A stretch of DNA of 64,000 nt from Hypericum androsaemum (Eukaryota; Streptophyta; Magnoliopsida; Malpighiales; Hypericaceae), in NCBI GenBank assembly GCA_963995505.1, contig OZ023194.1:14008428-14072427 (forward strand), written 5' to 3'. The first letter of the stretch is position 1. Every line of letters starts with the position of its first letter. The notes under the pieces were generated by a model that was not told the DNA's origin, made no database searches, and saw nothing but the letters and a program-made list of their open reading frames with translations. The translations under genes were made by a program, and so were the position numbers. Shown piece after piece: positions 24,194 to 35,768 of the stretch.

Positions 24194-26601
24194 AAGTGGG
24201 TGGGCTTCCTCATGCACCAATGTGGGATTAGCAAACTTCAGGCAGCCCATTGATAAAGCCCAGCCCAAACCCAACCCTCAAGCTCAGCCCAGGCTCCCAA
24301 ACTCAACCCAGCCCCAAAGCCAAATATATCCCATGCCCCCACGTCCAGCCTGAATGTGGGCTCACGGCGTGGTTCAATCTTCGAAATCATTTCATTCTTT
24401 TATCATTTTTCCTTGGTTGAAAATTTTTTATCCCGATAAGAAAAATTTGATATCTTAAAAAAATAAGTAATTTGACCGTAAAATACATGTGAGTGATAAT
24501 AAAATATGCTAAAAAATATTTGCATTGGTTTGTACGCAAAATACACTGATGGAACCAATGCAAGGTGAGTAGGATGGTAATGGGGTCAGTGGATCAATTC
24601 CTATCTCTTGCAGAAATGGCAAAACTTTGCTTGGGATGGGAACAAAACTCAATGATGTCTAGAGCCCCGAGGTTTAGGCCAACTCGTCTAAATTTTATTT
24701 ACCAAAAAAAAATACACTGATGGAGGATTTTGAGTGAAATTATCGATTGGGGAATTCGGGAATTGATGGTGCAGTCAATTAGAAAGTAAAGTTAGAATCT
24801 GGATCTTTTGGTGGGAGATGGAGGGGAACAGAAAGAAGAGTAGGTGGGAGGTAAGAGAAAGGTAGTGGGTTTTTTTAGGAAGAAGATGGTATTTTAGAAA
24901 AATATTAATAAAGTTGAGATTATTTTGAAGTTTGCCTTCAAGACAAGTCAATACTAATGGGGTAAATTTTTTGCCCAATTGGCATGCCACTGCCACGCAC
25001 GCATCAAAATGACGTAATTTTGATTTTGGGCGGCGGTGTTGCCTGTGAGGTCCTCATGAAACCTCGGAACCTGTTTAAGAATTTTTTTGCCACATGATGA
25101 TAAATATCAAACGGCCAAATAACCGTGAAGTTTTTCCTATTATTTATCTATATGGTTTTGTTTTACCCTCTTTCTTACATATTTAAGATGATGCAGATTA
25201 TAACGACAATGTCATGTTGCATCTGAGAAAATGTAAAATAACAGTATTAATTAATTAATTTGTATTCGTTCTGGCATAACAGTTAGTTGGGTATAAGTTA
25301 GGATATACCTAGCAAACCATACAGCCATAGAAATTATCTAGTTCTTGGAGTCAGGTAAAAGCACGTGAAAGAGTTTTCATAGGTAGAATCTTGTCGGTCG
25401 ATTATTTTGCAGAACGATTTCATTAATAAATTTGCAATTAATTAACGGCATTCTGTTTAATAATTTAATTGTTTGTACTGTAATTCTTCCATTTTTTGAG
25501 GAAAGTATTTTTTTTAACTAATTAGGGACCTTTATTAATAAAGAGAAGAAAATGTTAGAGAAGGAGATGAGAAAAGAGAAAAATAAAAAGCTTAAAAATT
25601 CTAAGCCCTAAATGGGCAACTCTAACTCGCTGCCATAATTAGTATCCAACTCAAGCTAACCCACCCGAAGATAGACTAGAGTTGTATGTTACCGTATCTA
25701 GTGTCTAACACCTCCGATCTAGTATCTAACTCCAAAGAAGGCATGTTGTAGGACGGAGCAGCCTCTAACGAAGCAAGCTGCCCATGTTGCTTGGATGCCA
25801 CTGAACCGGAGGCAACTACCATAACACATGAGAGCGTAAAGAATGTGGCTATCGTGCTTCCAACTCGTGCATCCCCTATCTCCATCATCAAAAACAAGAA
25901 AAGGCCCAAACCTCCCACGAACGATACCATAGTTTTCGTGTCTCCATGGAACGGTGCCTGAAAAGAGTGACCAAACCAGGAGGGTAGAGATCTGTTGAAT
26001 CGACGAGGGAGGAAAAAATGCCAGCCTGAAGAACTCTTTGATCCGAGATATCGATCCCCATTGGAAGGGAAAATAACCTTAGCCTCGGGACTAGGTTGAA
26101 AGGACAACGGATTCAGAAACGTGTCAATCCCGATCTGAAATCTGACTCGTACATCACCAGTCTGCAACATCAAAGCCAAGATATGACCAATACCTCCACT
26201 AGACGGAACCACGCCCTCCATGTCTCTAAGGTACATCGCCTGAAAAGAGTGACCGAACCCAGAGGGTAGAGATTCGTAGACGTGACAGCCGACAGGGGAG
26301 GAAAAAGAGGGCAGCCTGAGGAGCACTTTGACCCGAGACAAAAATCCCCATCGGAGAGGAGGAAGAGAACGACGCCGACTGCATAAGAGCACTACAAGAC
26401 AACCTTGCTGGAATCGCTTTTGGGATCACAGGAGTGATTATGGGAAGGGTGTTTGACAAAATCATAGTCGAGGGGCTAGGTTGGAGGAGCAATAGAATCA
26501 TAATCGGGCCATCCCCGATCTGAGTCAAGTTGCACGACTGCATAGGGAAGAGTGCCGTCCTCTCCAGAGCATGTGGGTGCCCCTCCATGGTCACCGGTAG
26601 C
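24194..26601. repeat. 2.47-kb tandem duplication, copy B, interrupted by the Copia element
   Basis: Second copy of the block above, with scattered substitutions and small indels. It stops at caccggtagc, where the 5' LTR of the Copia element begins. In copy A the same point continues gaggcaagcc for another 52 bases. That continuation is not found after the Copia 3' LTR, so sequence was lost there. The longest minus-strand frame is 25676-26392, which covers the part that is broken in copy A. Confidence 0.9.
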
Positions 26602-27514
26602 TGTTGGATTTGTGAACGAGCCCAAAGAAGGCCCAAAGTCCAAAAGCCCAAAAGCCCAAAAAGGGGAAATGGAAAGTGTCATCCCACATTGGAAAGTGGC
26701 ACCAACATTTCCTAGTTTATAGGGAGAAACTCCTTGTTGACTAAGAAATAAGTTGACCACCAGGAGGGAAAACCAACTCGGACCGCGATGAGAATGGTGC
26801 GTAGCACCATCCGAGCACGAGCACGAGCATGAGCACGAGCACGAGCACGAGCACGAGCGCGCGCACGCGCGTATTCGTGTGCGCATGGCGCATTGGACGC
26901 AGGTCACAATGGGCGCTTTGTGGCGCACTTGGCACTTCGCATGTGCGCATCGTCGCGAGGAGCTGGAGGAGCCTTAGGTATTTTGCCCAGGTTCGGAGTG
27001 AGCTGCGCAGCTACCGGAGTGACGAGGAGCTGCGAGCACCTTCAGGTTGGCCACCGAAGAGGCACGACGGGCAGGAATGTGCAGGAGACTTCTAGAAGGC
27101 GAAAGGGCGCCAGCGCAGCCTGGGCGCACCTGGAAGGATCCAAAAGTCACCGAAAGGCCACGAGCGCAGCCAGCCAGCCTGCTGGCCGAGCGGACGCGTC
27201 CCTTCGGGGTGGCTGCCTCCCTGCCTCCTCCAGCCTATAAATAGGCCTGCCCCCTTGCCATAATCCGTCATCCCAGCAACTCATTGCATAAGCATTTGTT
27301 AGCAATAGTTGTCTTCTCCTCTCCCCCGCTCTTCACTTACAAGTCCGTTCAGAAAGTTCTGGGTATATAAGGGTTCGCCCGAAAGTTTCGAGATACGTGT
27401 GCAACATTCTTGAAAATGCCTTAAACACTCGTTATATCTTGGGGACAATTACCGAAGCCTGTATCGCACTAAAATATACGGGGCAATCTCGTCTTACGGA
27501 GAAAGTGTCCAACA
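26602..27514 (+). repeat. 5' LTR of Copia element 1
   Basis: The LTR starts TGTTGGATTTG and ends GTCCAACA, with inverted 6-bp tips, 913 bp long. It contains a (GAGCAC)n hexanucleotide run (about 26813-26867) and a TATAAATA promoter-like match near 27235. The 3' LTR lacks about 190 bp corresponding to roughly 26838-27027; the deletion ends fall in GAGC repeats. No TGGTATCAGAGC-type primer site follows, which is unusual for plant Copia. Confidence 0.9.
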
Positions 27515-27595
27515 CTTACCTCGACTACCGTAGATCCTAATCAAGTACACCACTCCGACAAACAACAATCGTAAGACGAGATTGTGTACTTGAAG

Positions 27596-30500
27596 ATGGC
27601 ATCGACAAGCTCAGCACCAGTCCCGGGAACTGTCCACGCCAAAAGGCCGGCCAAGTTCAACGGTACCGAGTTCAAGAGATGGCAACAGAAGATGTTGTTC
27701 TATCTAACGACGCTCAACCTGGTCCGATTCTTGAAGGAAGAGGCTCCGAAGGTGGCGAAAAATGAGGCAGATCAACAGAAGATCAACGCCCTCGATGCAT
27801 GGAGTCATAGCGACTTCCTATGCCGAAACTACGTCCTGAATGGACTAGACGACACGCTCTACAACGTCTACGCGGAAACTAAAACTGCTAAAGAGCTATG
27901 GAGTTCACTCGAGAAGAAGTATAAAACGGAGGATGCCAGGACGAAGAAATTCATCGTCGGACGATTCCTCGACTTCAAGATGGTAGACTCCAAGAAGGTC
28001 ATCGACCAAGTGCAGGAGTTGCAGCTGATCCTTCACGAGATCCAAGTCGAAGGGATGCAACTCAGCGAGTCCTTCCAAGTAGCTGCGATGATCGAGAAGC
28101 TCCCCCCGCTCTGGAAGGACTTCAAGAGCTACCTCAAGCACAAGAGGAAGGACATGGGCCTAGAAGACCTTATCGTGAGACTTAGGATCGAGGAAGACAA
28201 CCGAAAGTCCGAAGTCAAGCAAGGTAAGGCCAACCCTGAGACCACCGTGCACCTCGCTGAGGGAAAAGGTAGCAAGAAGAGAAAGAAGTCTGGGGATAAA
28301 AAGGAGAAGCAAGAGCCCAAGAAGAAAAAGAAGATCAAGGGCGACTGCTACAACTGCGGCAAACCCGGACACATGGCTAAAGACTGTCGCCAGCCGAAGA
28401 AGGACGACCAAGGAAAGGCTAACCTGGCTGAAGACTTGTCCCAGATGGATCTGTTAGCCGTGGTGTTTAAAGGCAACTTGGTGGACAATCCGAGAGAGTG
28501 TTTCGTGGACACAGGAGCTACCCGCCACATCTGCTCGGACAAGGAGATGTTCTCGAGCTATATCTCGATCACTGGCCGAAAGCTGTTCATGGGAAACTCC
28601 GCAATGTCCAAGATTATCGGTCTGGGAAAGGTGGTCCTGAAGCTGACCTCAGGAAAGGAGCTGACCCTCAAGGATGTGCTGCATATCCCGAACATCCGCA
28701 AGAACTTAGTTTCCGGCTCACTGTTAAGCAAAGCCGGTCTTAAGCTTGTATTTGAGGCTGATAAGTGTGTACTGACCAAAGCGGGTCAATTCATAGGAAA
28801 GGGTTATCTAGAGAAGGGGCTATTTAAGATGAATATAATAACTGTACATCGCATCTTTAACGGTGAAAATAAAGTTAACGCTTCTTCTTACTTGGCCGAG
28901 TGTTCTAATTTATGGCATGGTAGATTAGGACACGTAAATTTAAACTCGCTGAGAAAGTTAGTAAGTTTAAATTTATTACCGAATCTAGAGTTCAACCCAT
29001 CCGATAAATGTGAAGTATGTGTGGAGGCTAAAATGACCAAAGCACCTTTCCATTCGGTGGAAAGAAGTACTACGCCTTTAGAGTTAATTCATACGGACAC
29101 TTGCAATATGAAATACGTGCAAACTAATGGCGGGAAAAAATACTTCATCACGTTTATCGATGATTGCACAAGATACTGTTACGTATATCTCCTAAAGGGC
29201 AAAGACGAAGCTCTTGATGCCTTTAAGAGATATAAGAATGAGGTTGAAAATCAACTCAGCGTGAAAATCAAAATGATCCAAAGTGATCGAGGGGGAGAAT
29301 ATGTAGCTCTGTTTGATGAACTCTGTCGAGAACATGGCATTATTCATCAGACGACTGCTCCTTATTCACCTCAATCGAATGGCGTAGCTGAACACAAAAA
29401 TCGAACTCTTAAGGAGATGATGAATGCTATATTGATTAGCTCGGGCTTACCCCAGAACATGTGGGGGGAAGCTGTGCTCTCAGCTAACCACATTCTAAAC
29501 AAATTACCACACAAGAAAAGGGATAAAACCCCATATGAACTCTGAAAAGGAAGGAAGCCTTCCTACGGTTACCTTAAAGTGTGGGGATGCCTAGCAAAGG
29601 TCAAAGTACCTAAGCCTAAGCAGGTGAGAATAGGACCAAAGACCATTGAATACATCTTTATCGGATATGCACAAAATAGCAGTGCTTATCGATTTTTGGT
29701 GCATAAATCTGAAAACCCTGAGGTAAACTCGAGAATGGTCATAGAATCAAGGAACGCAATATTCTTTGAGAATAGCTTTCCTAATAAGGAAAGAAAGGAA
29801 GGAAGTCCAAAGAACAGGGCTCACGAGACTATGCAAGGGTCAAATCAGGAAGATGATGAATCTAGACGTAGTAAACGGACGAAGGTAACCAAATTCTTTG
29901 GTCCGGATTATTTGACCTACGCGTTGGAAGATGAACCCAGGACAATCCAAGAGGCATTGTCCAGTCCAGATGCTTCTCTCTGGAAGGAAGCTATCAATAG
30001 TGAGATAGAATCCATTATGCAAAACCACACGTGGAAAATCGTGGATCTCCCACCGGGCTGCAAACCTTTGGGATGTAGGTAGATCCTAAAAAGGAAATAC
30101 AAAGCTGATGGATCAATCGACAAGTACAAAGCTCGATTGGTAGCTAAGAGGTTTAAACAGAAGGAGAGATATGATTTCTTTGACACGTATTCACCGGTCA
30201 CAAGAATCACATCAATTAGAGTACTCATAGCTGTTGCAGCACTCTATAACCTCGAGATCCACCAAATGGATGTAAAAATAGCTTTCCTAAATGGAGAACT
30301 CGAAGAGGAGATATACATGGAGCAACTTGAAGGGTTTGTGGCTCCCGGTCAAGAGCATAAAGTGTGTCGACTAGTCAAGTCACTATACGGGCTAAAACAA
30401 GTGCCAAAACAGTGGCACGAAAAATTTGACAGAACAATGCTGTCGAATGGATTTAAGATTAATGAGTGCAATAAATGTGTTTACATTAAGGGCACACCTG

Positions 30501-31474
30501 ATGCTTACGTAATTGTATGTCTCTACGTAGATGACTTACTAATTATGGGAAGCAATAAAGAGGTTATTGTGAAAACTAAGAACATGTTAAAGAACCATTT
30601 TGACATAAAAGATATGGGTCTGGCAGACGTCATACTATGGATAAAAATCTCTAGGAAAGCTGACGAAATTACCTTGACACAATCCCACTACGTGAAAAGC
30701 GTGCTCAAAAAATTTGAAGCTTTTGACAAACCTCCGGTTAAGACTCCAGTAGATTTGAATCTACACTTAGCCAAGAATCGAGGGGACCCAGTATCTCAAC
30801 TGAGGTATGCGCAAATTATCGGGAGCTTGATGTATTTAACAAACTGCACACGTCCCGATATTGCGTACTCAGTTAGTAAGCTTAGTAGATTCACAAGTAA
30901 TCCAGGGAAGGATCACTGGCTAGCTCTGGAAAGGGTTTTACGGTACTTAAAACATACCATAAACTATGGCGTACATTATGCTAAATATCCAGCTGTATTA
31001 GAAGGATACAGTGATGCAAACTGGAAATTAGACACTAAGGACTCCAAATCCACGAGTGGATACGTATTCACTATAGGAGGAGGAGCTGTATCTTGAAAGT
31101 CCTCTAAACAAACTTGCATAGCTCGATCCACCATGGAATTAGAGTTTATAGCACTAGACAAAGCTGGGGAAGAAGCTGAATGGCTCAGAAACTTCCTAGA
31201 GGATATTCCGTGCTGGAGCAAACAGGTATCTCCCGTATTGATACATTGTGATAGCATGTCTGCAATCGGGAGAGCACAAAGTACATTGTACAACGAAAAG
31301 TCTCGACATATCCGTCGGAGATATAATACCATTAGATAGTTGATCTCTAGTGGGGTGATCACCATTAATTACGTAAAGTCCAAGGATAACTTAGCTGATC
31401 CTTTTACGAAAGGAATCAATAGAGATCAAATGTACAATGCAGTAAGGAGAATGGGATTAAAATCCACACACTAA
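27596..31474 (+). pseudogene. Copia gag-pol frame with four premature stop codons
   Basis: One reading frame runs from the ATG at 27596 to TAA at 31472-31474 (about 1293 codons) without a frameshift. It is interrupted by stops at 29543-29545, 30080-30082, 31094-31096 and 31337-31339. Domains in order: gag with a CCHC zinc knuckle (about 28346-28387), protease DTGATRHIC (about 28507), the [10 protein letters not shown] pre-integrase motif (about 28912), integrase core (about 29090-29420, SDRGGEY), reverse transcriptase with YVDD (about 30523-30534), and RNase H with YSDANW (about 31012). Each stop lies where relatives have Trp or Gln, so each fits a single G-to-A or C-to-T transition. The element cannot make its full polyprotein and would depend on others to move. 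Confidence 0.93.
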
Positions 31475-32019
31475 AGAACGTCCATAGCGGTAACTCAACC
31501 ATGATGAGTGGAGATCCTGCAAACTTGGTTCAATGAGACAACTAAGTTATGGAGGGTTCAGTTAATCACCTGGAACCTATCTCATTCTCAGAAGCTGCCC
31601 AGGTATTAACCTGCAGAGGTGTGGTAAGGTTAAGCGTTACGCTTTTAATGATTCCTATACCTTGATAAAGGTGGAGTATGGCAGGACATTCCTGATAGGA
31701 GATCACCTATGTAAGTATGAAGTGAGGCCACTTCAAATGGGAAAAAAATACTTATGAATCCAAGAAACGGTCCATGGCCGAAACGGACACAACGCGAGAA
31801 CCCAAATATACTAGGGTTATTATTGTGTAAATGTTATTGTCTTGGTTTACGCCAAAAGCTGACGGTTCAAGACATCACGTTCACCGAGCAGCGAGTAAAT
31901 CCGATAACATATTACTAGAGAAGGTTCAAAGCCGCATGCTACCTGTCTCAATGCAATAATAACACGTCAGAACTTTCGATTAGAGTCTGCATGCATTAAT
32001 CATCATTTATGTGGGGGAT

Positions 32020-32747
32020 TGTTGGATTTGTGAATGAGCCCAAAGAAGGCCCAAAGTCCAAAAACCCAAAAAGGAGAAATGGAAAGTGCCATCCCACATT
32101 GGAAAGTGGCACCAACATTTCCTAGTTTATAAGGAGAAACTCCTTGTTGACTAGGAAATAAGTTGACCACCAGGAGGGAAAGCCAACTCGGACCGCGACA
32201 AGGATGGTGCGTAGCACCATCCGAGCACAAGCACGAGCACGAGCTGCAAGCACCTTCAGGTTGGCCACCGAAGAGGCACGACGGGCAGGAATGTGCAGGA
32301 GACTTCCATAAGGCCGAAGGGGTGCGAGATCCCTCGCGAAAGGGTGCCAGCGCAGCCTGGGCGCGCCTGGAAGGATCCAGAAGCCACCGAAGGGCCACGA
32401 GCGTAGCCAGCCAGCCTGCTGGCAGAGCAGACGCGTCCCTTCGTGGTGGCTGCCTCCCTGCCTCCTCCAGCCTATAAATAGGCCTGCCCCCTTGCCATAA
32501 TCCCTCATCCCAGCAACTCATTGCATAAGCATTCGTTAGCAATAGTTGTCTTCTCCTCTCCCCCGCTCTTCACTTACAAGTCCGTTCAGAAAGTTCTGGG
32601 TATATAAGGGTTCACCCGAAAGTTTCGAGATACGTGTGCAACGTTCTTGGAAACGCCCTAAACATTCGTTGTATCTTGGGGACGATTGCCGAAGCCCGTA
32701 CCGCACTGAAATATACTGGGCAATCTCGTCTTACGGAGAAAATGTCC
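32020..32747 (+). repeat. 3' LTR of Copia element 1, truncated
   Basis: It starts TGTTGGATTTG directly after the purine tract and follows the 5' LTR to position 32747, where homology stops 7 bases short of the expected CCAACA end. It lacks the long GAGCAC run and about 190 bp next to it, but has about 20 extra bases near 32326. Confidence 0.88.
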
Positions 32748-34577
32748 TTCCATAAATTGTTAATAGTGATGTACTAATATTATCCATAATGCCATTCAAT
32801 TCCCCTTCCGTTCTCATCAGTGAGGAGTAGCTTTATTGCCACTGAATTCGAGCCCGATGGGGATAAGTCTCCGATTATTTTTAATAGTATTTAACCATGA
32901 ATTACAATCAATACGAGATTCCCCTTTTCCCCGCCACAACGACACACACTTAAAATCATTAAGTTGACTTTGCATCTCTGTCACAAAAAAGAAGAACTTA
33001 CCTTCAGAACAGCTCATGTTAATGTCGTTTACAAAAAATTATATCCGACATAAAGTTGAATAATATATTGAACCCAAGCTCTATTTTGAAAAATCTAAAT
33101 TTTAATTTCTTAACCCGAGGAAAGAGAGCTTTCCTTGAATATTATTTAGGGGCCATTTGATGATTAAATCAAAGCACAAAGGTACAAAGACCAAAGCCAC
33201 CGGGAGTCTCGCAACCCAAAAAGACGCGTCCTGGGTCGGTTGACTCGTGCCGACCTCGCCGGTTCTCCTCTTCATTCCTCTAAAAAATGCTATTTGAAAA
33301 GTATCACAATAATGAATTTTAATTTTTTACCAAATTTTGATATTATTGTATCCACAAACATCAATATTGTAACTATTGGCAAAACTAAAATAGTTTTATC
33401 AATTAATTCAACTTTTTGTTAAGTGGTTTTCATATATTTTTTATGTTAAACTTAATATCTAAATATTTATTGAGTCGATTAATTTAAATTCGAATCGAAT
33501 AAAATCTCATGTGATAATTTTTTATTAATATTTATTACTGTTATATTTATAATAATTCAAACTCAAAAATATTTTAATTAAACTAAAACAATTCATTCAC
33601 CAATTAGAAAAAGTTAGAATATTGTGTCAACAATTTTGTTTTTACTTGTGTCCACGTGTTAGTATTATAGCTTAGAACTCGACGTGACATAAACGAAGAA
33701 TTCTTATAAAGAGAATTTACGCCGTGATTTGCGCGACCGAAGGCCGGATTGGTTCAACCCCGACTGCCTAGTGCCTACAAATTCGAGTTTTTTTGAACGA
33801 TAAATTTTTTATTACTCCAAGTAGAAGAATTACACCAAAAGTAGATAACTCGGCCTAATCACCTACAAACTCGAGTTGTTACAAATAAAGTAGAATTAAA
33901 TAATCATTAAAAGAGTTTTGTTATATTTGAAAGATTAACTTTTTGAATTCTGTTTAGTCGATTCAATAGACCGAATATCAGATAGTATAAAAACAACTTA
34001 AAGCTATTTTCTATGTATAATAGGGATATATTTTTAATTAAGGTAATACCACAGTTTTAATATTTAAAATAAAATTAGTTAAATTTTAAAAATATGGAAA
34101 AATATTTTGGAGTATATAAAGAAAGATGTTACTCCCAAATAAAAAAACACCTGGTACAAATGAAACAGGTTGGTTGTGATGGAAATTGGTTCCTATTCAA
34201 AATTTTAATGTTTTGAGTTCTGATTTTTTTAATGTCGTGTAAATTCTGATTTTATAAAAAACATACTTAGGTGGAAAAAATTAATCTCATATTTTTAACT
34301 AAAAAATCGATTTTCTTTGAATTTTCGGACGATATCAGGTTCGCATACTCCGTACAATATGTCCCACTGGTTAATATTAATCTTTGTTTACTTAATAAAG
34401 TCGTATGTTTTCCCTTTAACAATGTTACGTCATTCTTGCTTAACCTTTTCGTGGTCACGAATTTGAACTAGAACAACAACGTATCTCATGATAGATTGTC
34501 ATAAAATAATGCTTACCAATTCCTAACACAATGCTCAAATCAATTCCTTATAATTTAACTATAAAAACAACTTTTTT
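32748..34577. other. Intergenic, nothing firm
   Basis: 1.8 kb of AT-rich DNA. Around 33750-33860 the text (ggttcaaccccgactgcc... tttttattactcc) looks like an inverted non-LTR retroelement tail, but it is too short to call. No gene or RNA is seen. Confidence 0.4.
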
Positions 34578-35768
34578 GACAAATTACCCTCACATCCCTG
34601 TACTTTGGTCACCCTCCTCCTAAGGTCCCTAGATTTTGGAAAATGATTGTCCCGTCCCTAAGTTTTGATGATAATAGACTCTCGGGTCCCTGGAGCCGGA
34701 ATATTCCTTTTTCTTGTCAGAATATTCTATTTTCTCCAGCGAACCCCACTTGAAAAGACTAAAATATTCCTCCCAATTTAAGAAATTTAGTACTAATTTG
34801 CATATGCAAGAAAATAGCATGGTCTAATATGTAATTAGCCACTGAAATCCCCAATTCCACTTAGAACCCTAATTTTTGAATTGGGTGTTCTATCCCCATT
34901 TTTTTCAATTCCCGTTCGACGTGGGGGAACTCAACTTCGTCGATTCCCCAACCTTCTCCCGTCGGACCTCATCAGTTTGGCCCGAAGTGTCAAAACTCCA
35001 CGGAAGACGGCGGCTGCACAGAAGAACGTCGGGGAACGATGTGCTGGGTGAAGCCAAATAACCACCAACGCGGATGACACGAAGCTAGTCAGCGGACGAC
35101 AATAGAGTTGACCACAGCGGAGAGAAACGACGACGAAGCAACGCGGACCGAACTCTGAAGGACGATGATGGCCGGCGAACGAGAAGATGGGTATGTGTTA
35201 TTACGAGAGCGGGGAGGATGATGATGACTTTGTCTCCTTCTTCTTCTTGCTGTCCGAGTCCAGCTCGAGGCAGGCATTGAGGATGGCGTCGGAGACTTGG
35301 GTTATTGAGAAGCAAACTGAGGCGAAGAGTTTACCACCGCATCGAGCTCATCGCAGGTCATCCCAAATGTCGACTTGCTCATCCGAAAACACAGTTTAAA
35401 CTCCTCCTTAGGCCCATTAAGGATTGGCAATTTAAGAGAGGGATTTGGTCGATTAAAATTTGGTCGAGAGGGATTTGGTCGATTGGGATTTTGAGTTGGG
35501 TTTGAAAATTAAGGTTGTTTAAGTTTTGATTGAAGGTGGGAGGTTGAAGATGAATTAGGGAAGAAGGTGAAGGGAGAATTTTTTATTTTTAAGTGGGAGG
35601 GGCAATTTGGTCATTTCAAGTGGAAGTTACCGGAAAAAATGAATATTCTGACTCCAGGGACCCGAGAGTCTATTATCATCAAAATTAAGGACGGGTGAAT
35701 CATTTTTCAAAAGTCAGGGACCCTAGGGGGAGGGTGACCAAAGTACAGGGATGTGAGAGTAATTTGCC
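34578..35768. mobile_element. Mutator-like non-autonomous element
   Basis: Inverted arms of at least 130 bp open GACAAATTACCCTCACATCC on the left and, inverted, GGCAAATTACTCTCACATCC on the right; both contain a gggtccctgg/gagtctattatcatcaaaa segment. Flanks are ctttttt and ttttttt runs, so a 9-bp duplication is plausible but blurred by T-tract slippage. The interior (about 34829-35380) is exon-like and GC-rich, with no transposase. Part of it (about 34829-35010) also occurs inside Copia element 2. Confidence 0.82.

Larger units (their letters stand above)
26602..32747 (+). mobile_element. Copia-type LTR retrotransposon 1 (TNT1/Tork-like), degenerate
   Basis: About 6.1 kb: 5' LTR 26602-27514, one gag-pol frame, a purine tract (gtgggggat, about 32011-32019) and a 3' LTR (32020-32747) that matches the 5' LTR only as far as ...tgtcc and then changes to unrelated sequence. 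There is no 5-bp target duplication because the right end is lost. It inserted into copy B of the 2.47-kb tandem repeat. The order integrase before reverse transcriptase marks it as Copia. The lineage assignment rests on general resemblance to TNT1 polyproteins. Confidence 0.95.

Noticed and set aside
23506..24234. 242-residue minus-strand frame in the tandem duplication
   Set aside because: It crosses the boundary between copies, and the corresponding frame is broken differently in copy B, so no gene is called; discussed as a finding only.
26226..26928. Minus-strand frames running from copy B into the Copia LTR
   Set aside because: They join unrelated sequences across the insertion point and include the GAGCAC repeat; artefacts.
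32546..32755. Short plus-strand frame at the Copia 3' LTR end
   Set aside because: Lies wholly in LTR sequence, and the same text in the 5' LTR is non-coding leader.
33740..33860. tRNA-like or SINE-like text (ggttcaaccccgactgcc)
   Set aside because: No full A and B boxes or cloverleaf; too short and decayed.
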